A stretch of DNA of 64,000 nucleotides from Maritimibacter alkaliphilus HTCC2654 (GTDB lineage Bacteria > Pseudomonadota > Alphaproteobacteria > Rhodobacterales > Rhodobacteraceae): NCBI RefSeq assembly GCF_000152805.1, contig NZ_CH902578.1, positions 385,173 through 449,172 on the forward strand, read 5' to 3'. A program made the translations under genes and the position numbers. The notes beneath the pieces were generated by a model. That model searched no databases. It had not been told where the DNA came from and saw nothing but the letters and a program-made list of their open reading frames with translations. This document shows positions 1-6,214 of this stretch, in pieces. Each line of letters opens with the position of its first letter. Position 1 is the first letter of the stretch.

Positions 1-208
1 TTATGGCCGCCTGGTTATTATTCAAGTTGAACCCCATGAGGCTACCGATCGACCTCCAGGTCAGACTTGCGCATTCTGAACCCCGCCGGTTTGTCACCCA
101 TCCCTATCATGATGGCCAAGATTTCGCTGCTGAAGTGTTCGAGCGGCGGCTTTCTTGAGTGCCGCCATGCGGCGAGCATGGGCGCCGACTGTTAGCTCTG
201 GACCGAAG
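1..208. other. No gene supported at the left edge
   Basis: I see no convincing coding frame here. The minus-strand frames that continue from the broken gene on the right stop quickly, and none has a family motif. It may be the decayed remainder of the metallo-beta-lactamase-like gene next to it, or ordinary spacer. Confidence 0.4.
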
Positions 209-532
209 TTACTCCGCGCGCCGCGTGAGGCCGTTTCGAATGGTTTGTATTTCACCTTCAAGGTGTTTTCCGCGGTAAACAAACGAGGTTTCGTGCCGGG
301 CGTATTGTCCTTTCCGGTCCGCGCTCATCCGTTCGATGGAGGCATCCGGCGTCCTTTCGGACATGACCGGGCAGCCAATCTGTTGCAGAAGCGGCGTACG
401 GTCCGCAACCGGTGTCGGCGTTCCGGTACCGAGTGTGGTGACGACGAAGTCCTGCGCGTGGGCTGCGACGCCCGCAGTCATCGTGAGCGTCAGAGCCGCC
501 GTCGTCAGCGTGGTTTTATGTGTCTTTTTCAA
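209..532 (-). pseudogene. Remnant of an exported metallo-beta-lactamase-fold hydrolase
   Basis: The reading frame opens with a TTG codon at 532, well placed after GGGAGG, and encodes a clear signal peptide (basic start, hydrophobic core, AHA-Q cleavage site near residue 27). The next residues, FVVTTLGTGTPTPVADR, match the first beta strand of ribonuclease Z/arylsulfatase-type metallo-beta-lactamase proteins. After that all resemblance ends: there is no HxHxDH metal motif, and the frame stops after 107 residues where about 300 or more are expected. It lies 35 bp downstream of the SDR gene on the same strand, so it was probably the last gene of that transcript. I infer a truncated or internally deleted gene; a small exported protein cannot be excluded. 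Confidence 0.55.
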
Positions 533-567
533 CAGTTGTCCTCCCAGACTTTTCGTTGTTAACGATC

Positions 568-1341
568 TCAGGAACCCATCCCGCCATCGACCATATGGCA
601 GCTACAGGTGGTCCCGCTTGCAGTTGGCCCAGACAGGAACACGACCGCGTCGGCCACTTCCTCGGGCGTCACATGACGACCCAGAGGGATCTTCTCGCGG
701 TCGAACATCTCGCCCGCGTCGCGTCCCAGCATGTCGGACATTGAGCGCTCGGCGGCGCGCATGAATTCGTTGTCGACTGGGCCAGGGCAGACAGCGTTCA
801 CGGTGATCCCGCGATGGGAAAGCTCTTTGCCCACGCCGCGCACCATGCCGACGAGCGCATGTTTGGCTGACACATAGGCGATGTTGCCCGGCACGCCCGA
901 CACGCCCACGACGCTTGACGTGATGACGATCCGCCCGGCATCGGGCAGATGCGGCACGGCGTTGCGGAGCGCCAGAAAAGTGCCGCGCACATGGACGCGC
1001 TGGATCAGGTCGAAAGTGTCGATAGGATAGTCCTGCACGGGCAGGAGCGGGCCATCGTTGCCGGCGTTGCTAAAAAGGATGTCGATTCCGCCAAAGGCCG
1101 CGACCGTCTGTGCCACATAGCGCGCGGCATCGGCTTCGTCGGCCACGTCGGCCTCGACCGTGATGGTGCGGGCGCGCTGGTCGTCAGGCAGGGCGGCGAC
1201 GGCGGCGGCGAGCGCCGGGCCGTTGCGGTCGACCAGCGCCACGCGAGCGCCGCCGTTCAAATACCGCTGGACGGTGGCCAAGCCGATACTGCCCGCCGCG
1301 CCGGTAACCAGCGCGACCTTGTCTGTGAAAATGTCTGTCAT
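568..1341 (-). CDS. Short-chain dehydrogenase/reductase (SDR)
   Basis: This is a 257-residue classical SDR, a cytoplasmic NAD(P)-dependent alcohol/ketone oxidoreductase. It shows the cofactor motif TGAAGSIG (residues 13-20), the NAG motif (92-94) and the catalytic Ser142/143, Tyr156 and Lys160. Asp38 after the second strand (ALVDRN) suggests a preference for NAD over NADP. It lies at the distal end of the minus-strand catabolic island, after a Rho-independent terminator that separates it from the dctP gene, so it is either expressed by read-through or from its own weak promoter. No strong Shine-Dalgarno is visible before the ATG. A role in oxidising an alcohol intermediate of the pathway is inferred from position only. 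Confidence 0.9.
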   Translation of the reverse strand: MTDIFTDKVALVTGAAGSIGLATVQRYLNGGARVALVDRNGPALAAAVAALPDDQRARTITVEADVADEADAARYVAQTVAAFGGIDILFSNAGNDGPLLPVQDYPIDTFDLIQRVHVRGTFLALRNAVPHLPDAGRIVITSSVVGVSGVPGNIAYVSAKHALVGMVRGVGKELSHRGITVNAVCPGPVDNEFMRAAERSMSDMLGRDAGEMFDREKIPLGRHVTPEEVADAVVFLSGPTASGTTCSCHMVDGGMGS

Positions 1342-1352
1342 GGATGGAAGCC

Positions 1353-1390
1353 CGGAAAAGAAAGGCGGCGCAGGACTACCCTGCGCCGCC
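1353..1390 (-). terminator. Rho-independent terminator after dctP
   Basis: A perfect 11-bp stem (1364-1374 with 1380-1390) with a 5-nt loop is followed on the minus strand by TTTCTTTT. It sits a few bases after the dctP stop codon, so it should end the BKACE-dctP transcript before the SDR gene. Confidence 0.85.
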
Positions 1391-1397
1391 GATCGGA

Positions 1398-2384
1398 TTA
1401 CATGTCGGCGGAAGCGGCTTCGTGGAACTTGTCGAGGATGTCCTCACCGCCGTCGACGCTTTCGACCCAAGCGTCGATGATCGGCTGAAGCGCGGTTTCC
1501 CACTCGGCCATTTGCGCCTCGTCCGGGGTGGTGATCGTGGCGCCCGCATCGGTCATCAGCTTGCGACCGTAGCCAGCCGCGCCATCCCAGAACGCGCCCA
1601 TCTGACGGTCGAACTCAGCCCCGCTATTGTTCTCAATCGCGGCTTTTGCTTCGTCCGGCAGGCCGTCGAAGACGTCTTGGTTCATGAACATGAAAGCCGC
1701 GTTGCCGCCCAGCGGCACTTCGAGCGCGTTGCCAGTGACCTCTTGCAGGCGGAAGGGGGCAACAGCCGAATAGCTTTCGATTGCCCCATCAATGGTGCCG
1801 CGCGACAGTCCCTGATACCAGTCGGTGATCGACAGAGACACAGGCACGCCGTCCACTGCGCCCGCGATGGACTGACGGGTCGGGTTTATGCCCGAGATTT
1901 TTTGGCCAGCCGCATCGGCCAGTGATGCGGTCGGCTTGGAGCTCAGCAGATAGCCGTTCGGGAAGGTGAAGAGGTTCAGAACCTTAACGTCCTGATATTC
2001 CGACGCGATGGTGCCGTCTTCGAGCAGCTTGTTCATTGCAACGGTGCCGTTTTCCGAGGTGTCAAAGCCGAAGGGCAGCGCGACCACTTCGGTCTTGGGG
2101 AACTTGCCGGGGTAGTATCCCTGAATGTCCCAGCCTATCTGAACGACGCCTTGGGTCACGCGGTCGAGCACCTGACCATGGGCCGCCAGCGTTCCGCCAG
2201 TAACAAGCTCAACTTCCAGTGTGCCGTTCGAGTCCTCGGTCACCTTCTGCGCCCAGCCTTCCAGCACGGCGGCGTGCAGCGGGGTCGGTGCGGGGGCGGG
2301 CGACGCAAAGGTCAGCTTGGTCTGCGCAAAGGCGCTGGATGCACCCACGATAAGGGCAGCGGCACAGATCACGGTATATTTCAT
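1398..2384 (-). CDS. TRAP transporter solute-binding protein, DctP family
   Basis: This 328-residue periplasmic binding protein delivers a carboxylate-type ligand to a TRAP membrane complex. A signal peptide ending in SAFA-Q (about residues 1-20) is followed by a DctP fold starting TKLTFASPAPAPTP. The ATG at 2384 is chosen because GGGAGG lies 7 nt upstream and the signal peptide begins right there. The expected partner is the fused DctQM at 8571-10502, separated here by the BKACE and AraC genes. Sequence within the family is low in conservation, so the ligand cannot be read; an aromatic or heteroaromatic acid fits the surrounding catabolic genes. A strong terminator follows, and several hairpins lie in the leader. 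Confidence 0.9.
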   Translation of the reverse strand: MKYTVICAAALIVGASSAFAQTKLTFASPAPAPTPLHAAVLEGWAQKVTEDSNGTLEVELVTGGTLAAHGQVLDRVTQGVVQIGWDIQGYYPGKFPKTEVVALPFGFDTSENGTVAMNKLLEDGTIASEYQDVKVLNLFTFPNGYLLSSKPTASLADAAGQKISGINPTRQSIAGAVDGVPVSLSITDWYQGLSRGTIDGAIESYSAVAPFRLQEVTGNALEVPLGGNAAFMFMNQDVFDGLPDEAKAAIENNSGAEFDRQMGAFWDGAAGYGRKLMTDAGATITTPDEAQMAEWETALQPIIDAWVESVDGGEDILDKFHEAASADM

Positions 2385-2468
2385 GGTATCCTCCCTGATG
2401 GTCCCTCGCCGGGCAACTGGCCCGACGACACCGCCGACGACCGGCGGCTCTCCGCGACCAGTATGTGG

Positions 2469-2494
2469 GATGGGCAGAGATCGTCTTGCCCATC
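2469..2494 (-). promoter_or_regulatory. Intercistronic hairpin upstream of dctP
   Basis: A perfect 8-bp stem (2469-2476 with 2487-2494) with a 10-nt loop lies in the 139-bp gap between the BKACE stop and the dctP start. It has no T-tract, so it is not a terminator. A second GC-rich inverted repeat (around 2430-2455, CCGCCG/CGGCGG) follows. Such structures often protect or differentially process the mRNA of abundant binding proteins; that role is inferred. Confidence 0.5.
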
Positions 2495-2523
2495 CGTGCA
2501 TAGGCTCTTGCCTAATCGGGCGC

Positions 2524-3366
2524 TCAGAGCAGTGCAGTCACCTTGTTGGTCCCCAAGATCGCACGAGCGCCGTCACCGTCCGCCAACTGTCGCCCGCGAT
2601 CACGCGCCAGCGCGGCGACCATGGCCACGCGCTGGTTATTGTCGCGCGCCGGCTTGCCGCTGGCATCGACGATGGCGTTCTCGAAGCCCACGCGCACATG
2701 GCCGCCGTGGTCGATGGTTTGGGCAAGGCAGGCCATTTCGCCCGTTCCGAAGGCGCAGGTCATCCAGATTGCCTCGTCGGTGAGCTTCTCGGCCTTGAGC
2801 GCCGCATGCAGCGCTTTGTAATCCGCGAGATCCGAATTTTGGGTGGCGGCATAACGCCCGGCCACCACGATCACGCGGGGCGTATCGCGCAGATGCAGGG
2901 CGCGTTCCCGGTAGAGATCCGCGAAAAGCGCAATCTCGTCAGGGTCATAGAGAATGAACTGGATCGCCGTCCCGCGCGCCGCTGCGCCTGCGAGGAACCG
3001 ATCCGCCACGTCGCGGCCGTCGCGCATCATCTCTTTGATCGAAAACGACACGCAGGCCGGGTTTAGCGCCTCGACGCTCGCGATCTGCTCAGACAGATCA
3101 AAGACCCCTGCCGCCTCGGTCGTCGTCTGCACGGCCATGCCGGGGGCGGCGGCCTCGACCGCTGCAATCGCCGCTCGGTAACGGTCGGGGTCGAGCGAAT
3201 GCTTGTCCGCATTGTCGCGCACATGCAGGTGAATGGCCCCCGCGCCAGCGGCGTGACATGCGCGCGCAGTATCGGCCAGATCGGCGGGTGAAATTGGCAG
3301 TGCGGGGTGATCGGCTTTCGTCCGCCGCGCGCCATTAGGCGCGACCATGATGCAAAGGTCAGTCAT
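2524..3366 (-). CDS. BKACE family beta-keto acid cleavage enzyme (DUF849)
   Basis: This 280-residue protein belongs to the family of 3-keto-5-aminohexanoate cleavage enzymes, TIM barrels that use Zn2+ to condense a beta-keto acid with acetyl-CoA, giving acetoacetate and a new CoA ester. The metal site is intact: HLH at residues 46-48 (IHLHVRD) and Glu229 in VGFEN match the His-x-His and Glu ligands known in Kce. Asn10 after MVAP is also typical. It is divergent from the AraC gene and upstream of dctP on the same strand. In this island it probably cleaves a beta-keto acid late in ring degradation; the substrate is not readable from sequence. Confidence 0.92.
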   Translation of the reverse strand: MTDLCIMVAPNGARRTKADHPALPISPADLADTARACHAAGAGAIHLHVRDNADKHSLDPDRYRAAIAAVEAAAPGMAVQTTTEAAGVFDLSEQIASVEALNPACVSFSIKEMMRDGRDVADRFLAGAAARGTAIQFILYDPDEIALFADLYRERALHLRDTPRVIVVAGRYAATQNSDLADYKALHAALKAEKLTDEAIWMTCAFGTGEMACLAQTIDHGGHVRVGFENAIVDASGKPARDNNQRVAMVAALARDRGRQLADGDGARAILGTNKVTALL

Positions 3367-3438
3367 CGTGTTTCCTGTTGTGATGTGGTCCCTGCGCGAT
3401 TCACTGGACGCAGGTTTTCTTGTGCCCTAAACTCACCA

Positions 3439-3461
3439 AACCCGGTGGAGAGGACCGGGTT
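3439..3461 (+). promoter_or_regulatory. Inverted repeat before the AraC gene
   Basis: The 8-bp perfect repeat AACCCGGT / ACCGGGTT with a 7-nt spacer sits just upstream of the AraC Shine-Dalgarno, in the divergent gap shared with the BKACE gene. It could be an operator for autoregulation or a leader hairpin that lowers translation. The sequence alone does not decide between them. Confidence 0.5.
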
Positions 3462-3473
3462 GAGGGAGGATAC

Positions 3474-4442
3474 ATGAACGATATGAGCACGCCGGTTGTG
3501 CGGGCATCGGGCGCATCTTTCGAACGCCAGATGAACGGTCTTCTGCGCACGCGCTTTGACCTTCGGTCCGATGGCGCGCGCAGCTATGACGGCGAAATTC
3601 GCAAGTCGTACGTCTCGCCTCATGTGCGTCTTGCAGACATCAGTTTCACACCGCATTCCACCCGGTTGAAAGCGGGCAAATCGTCGCGGCTGGGTCGGTC
3701 GTTCCTTGTGTCGCATCAGATCGAAGGCCACGCTTGTGTGCGTCAGGGCGGGCGCGAAGCCGTCATCAGGCCGAACCAGATTTTCTTTATCGACACGACG
3801 CAGCCGTTCGAGATCGAAACCGACGACATCCGCACTCGGTCGATCTATCTCGACTCGCATTTCTGGCAGGAAATCTTTCCGGAGCGTGAACTCTACACCG
3901 CTACCGCGCTCGATTGCGACCGGGGCATGGGATACACCTGCAAGACCATGATCGACGAGATGTTCGGCATGGAATGGGATATTCAGGACCGCGCCATGCA
4001 GCGGCTTGCCGGATGCTTGGCCAACCTGCTCGCCGTGTCGATGGTCACGAGCAATCCGTTGGAGCGCACGGGGCTGGGGTCGAACGAACAGACGCTCCAG
4101 CGCATTCATGAAGCGATCCTGCGCAATCTCGCCGATCCCGATCTCGACTGTGCTCGGATTGCCGAAGAGGTGGGGCTGTCGGTGCGTCAGGTCCATGCGG
4201 TCTTTAGCGGCACCGGGTCCACGCTCATGCGTCACATCTGGAAACGCCGCCTGTCGCGGATCGCGTCCGATCTGGCGAATGCGAACCTGTCGCACAAGCC
4301 TGTGTCGACCATCGCGTTCGAGTGGGGGTTCAACGAAGCCGCGCATTTCTCGCGTCAGTTCAAGGCCGAGTTCGGGATGCCCCCGGCGAAATACCGGGAA
4401 CATCATGTGTCGAACGGTGGCCGGGTCGGTTCGCTGAACTGA
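3474..4442 (+). CDS. AraC family transcriptional regulator
   Basis: This 322-residue regulator has an AraC_binding_2-type sensor domain (about residues 10-190) and a C-terminal double helix-turn-helix (about 220-315) ending in the family signature GFNEAAHFSRQFKAEFGMPPAKYRE. The ATG at 3474 is preferred over an in-frame one at 3420 because GAGGGAGG precedes it at the right distance. It is the only plus-strand gene inside the minus-strand island and faces the BKACE/dctP genes, which it probably controls, together with the molybdenum hydroxylase operon whose end it meets tail to tail (19-bp gap). The related sensor domain is common in regulators of aromatic catabolism; the inducer is unknown. 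Confidence 0.92.
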   Translation: MNDMSTPVVRASGASFERQMNGLLRTRFDLRSDGARSYDGEIRKSYVSPHVRLADISFTPHSTRLKAGKSSRLGRSFLVSHQIEGHACVRQGGREAVIRPNQIFFIDTTQPFEIETDDIRTRSIYLDSHFWQEIFPERELYTATALDCDRGMGYTCKTMIDEMFGMEWDIQDRAMQRLAGCLANLLAVSMVTSNPLERTGLGSNEQTLQRIHEAILRNLADPDLDCARIAEEVGLSVRQVHAVFSGTGSTLMRHIWKRRLSRIASDLANANLSHKPVSTIAFEWGFNEAAHFSRQFKAEFGMPPAKYREHHVSNGGRVGSLN

Positions 4443-4461
4443 ACCTGACCCGACCTCGCGC

Positions 4462-5259
4462 TTACCCAATCTGGGCAAGCGCATCCTCGGCCAGCCATTT
4501 GATCATCGCTTGCCGGAACGGTGCCGGAAACACCGCGTCGTCGACCACGTCGAGGGCCGAGAAATCGACCGCCGCGATAGCTTGGGACGCGGACTTGTCG
4601 GCCAGCGCGGTCTCGAGCTCTGGGATGCGGAACACGCCGTCCGCCCCCGATCCTGTCACTGCCACCCGCCAGCCCTGGCCAAATCGCGCGACGCAGACGC
4701 CGCCCACGGCATAGCCCGACGCGGGATGCGCGTGTTTGGCATAGGCGGCGGCTTCGGGCTTCGGAAACACCATTGCCACGAGGATTTCGTCCTCTTCGAG
4801 TTCCGTTTCAAACAGCCCGGTGAAGTAGTCGTCCGCCGAAATCTCGCGCCGGTCGGTGACGAGCGTCGCGCCCAGCACCAGAACCGCCGCCGTGAAATCC
4901 GCCGCCGGGTCGTTGTTGGCGATGCTGCCGCCGATGGTGCCGCGATTGCGCACATGACGATCCGCGATGATGCTTGCGATTTTGCCCAGCATCGGGATCG
5001 CACTTGCAACCACCTCCGAGCGTTCGATGTCCACGAGCCGGGTAAAGGCCCCCACGCGCAGGCTGTCGCCCTGGTCGGTGATCCCGGTCAACTCGGCCAC
5101 GCGGCTCAGATCGACGAGAACCTCTGGCGCTGCCAGATGCGCCTTCATCGACGGGACCAGCGTCATGCCGCCCGACAAAAACATCGCGTCGCCCGCATCG
5201 CGGAAGTTGGCGACCGCATCGGCTAGCGTGGTGGGCTGCTTGATCTCAACCCTATGCAT
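4462..5259 (-). CDS. Molybdenum hydroxylase FAD subunit (CoxM/CutM type)
   Basis: This 265-residue medium subunit passes electrons from the 2Fe-2S clusters to FAD and on to the acceptor in a xanthine-oxidase-family heterotrimer. The FAD-binding signature appears early (FLSGGMTLVPSM, residues 28-39) and again in RNRGTIGGSIANNDPAAD (about 110-127), followed by a CO-dehydrogenase-flavoprotein C-terminal domain. Its ATG overlaps the stop of the 2Fe-2S gene by one base (TGATG), so the two are translationally coupled. It is the last gene of the operon that also encodes the CoxG, CoxL and 2Fe-2S proteins. Confidence 0.93.
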   Translation of the reverse strand: MHRVEIKQPTTLADAVANFRDAGDAMFLSGGMTLVPSMKAHLAAPEVLVDLSRVAELTGITDQGDSLRVGAFTRLVDIERSEVVASAIPMLGKIASIIADRHVRNRGTIGGSIANNDPAADFTAAVLVLGATLVTDRREISADDYFTGLFETELEEDEILVAMVFPKPEAAAYAKHAHPASGYAVGGVCVARFGQGWRVAVTGSGADGVFRIPELETALADKSASQAIAAVDFSALDVVDDAVFPAPFRQAMIKWLAEDALAQIG

Positions 5260-5756
5260 CAGACCGTCTCCTTCTCTTCGGTGACCTGAACACCCATCGC
5301 GCGGGCGCCTTCGAGCACCGAGGCGACGATGTTCTGATACCCCGTGCAGCGGCACAGATTGCCCTTCAAAGCCTTCCGAACCTGCGACGCGGATAGCCCG
5401 TCTGGGCTCCTCTCGACGATGTCGATGGCCGTGACCACCAGACCCGGCGTGCAGAACCCGCATTGCAGGCCGTGGCATTTCGAGAACGCCTCTTGCATCG
5501 GGTGCAGGTCGCCGGTCGACACGCCCTCGATCGTCGTGATCTCGGTGCCTTCGGGCAGGGTGGCTGTCAGAACGGTGCAGGACTTCACCGTGTCACCGTC
5601 GAGCTTCACCACACAGGCCCCGCATTGAGACGTGTCGCAGCCCACATGTGTGCCGGTCAGGTTCATCTGATCGCGGATAAGATCGACAAGCAGCGTGCGG
5701 CCTTCGACCGTGACCCGCCGCTGTTTTCCGTTAATGCGAAGCGTGATCTCGGACAT
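5259..5756 (-). CDS. Molybdenum hydroxylase 2Fe-2S subunit (CoxS/CutS type)
   Basis: This 165-residue small subunit holds both iron-sulfur clusters of the hydroxylase. The plant-type ferredoxin half has Cys40, Cys45, Cys48 and Cys60 (GCDTSQCGAC); the second domain has CGFC (99-102) and CRC (135-137), exactly the family pattern. The ATG at 5754-5756 is chosen: it follows the typical MSEITLRING start and overlaps the coxG stop by one base, whereas the GTG one codon earlier has nothing to recommend it. Gene order coxG-coxS-coxM, all overlapping, points to one polycistronic message. Confidence 0.95.
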   Translation of the reverse strand: MSEITLRINGKQRRVTVEGRTLLVDLIRDQMNLTGTHVGCDTSQCGACVVKLDGDTVKSCTVLTATLPEGTEITTIEGVSTGDLHPMQEAFSKCHGLQCGFCTPGLVVTAIDIVERSPDGLSASQVRKALKGNLCRCTGYQNIVASVLEGARAMGVQVTEEKETV

Positions 5757-6214
5757 CACGATGCCTCCCTTTGCTGTTCGCCCGACATGATTTCGTTCAG
5801 TCGGGTAAAGAAATGATCGGCGAGCTTGCGCGACGTCGACGCGATGAGCCGGCTGCCCAATTGAGCAAGCTTGCCGCCGATGGACACCTCGGCCTCATAG
5901 GCCACTTCGGTGCCGCCAGGCGCGTCCAACAGCACGACCCGCGCCTCGCCCTTGGCAAAGCCCGCGACGCCGCCGTTGCCTTCGCCCGCGAGGACGAGCA
6001 GGTCGGGTGCGGTTGCCTCTTTGATCGTGACGGTGCCGGAAAACTTGGCCTTCACGGGGCCGACCTTGAGTTGGACGGTTGCCTCATAGCCGTCGTCGGT
6101 CGGCTCCAGCGCCGTGCAGCCAGGGATCGCGTCGCGCAGAACTTCTGCGTCGTTCAGAACCTGCCAGACCTCGTCTCGCGGACGGTCAACGGTGAAAGTG
6201 CCTTCGAGCTTCAT
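5756..6214 (-). CDS. CoxG-like SRPBCC protein
   Basis: This 152-residue protein is of the CoxG/SRPBCC (START-like) fold found beside molybdenum hydroxylase operons. In CO dehydrogenase systems CoxG is linked to membrane attachment or maturation of the enzyme. The signature MKLEGTFTVDRPRDEVW at the start and the glycine-rich GEGNGGVAGFAKG stretch (about 88-100) are characteristic. The true start is the ATG at 6214, which overlaps the coxL stop in an ATGA; the frame is open further upstream, but only inside coxL. Confidence 0.9.
   Translation of the reverse strand: MKLEGTFTVDRPRDEVWQVLNDAEVLRDAIPGCTALEPTDDGYEATVQLKVGPVKAKFSGTVTIKEATAPDLLVLAGEGNGGVAGFAKGEARVVLLDAPGGTEVAYEAEVSIGGKLAQLGSRLIASTSRKLADHFFTRLNEIMSGEQQREAS

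Noticed and set aside
1-282. A 62-residue minus-strand frame at 94-282
   Set aside because: It starts inside the broken MBL-like gene, has no ribosome-binding site and has no recognisable domain; it may be scrambled pseudogene sequence.
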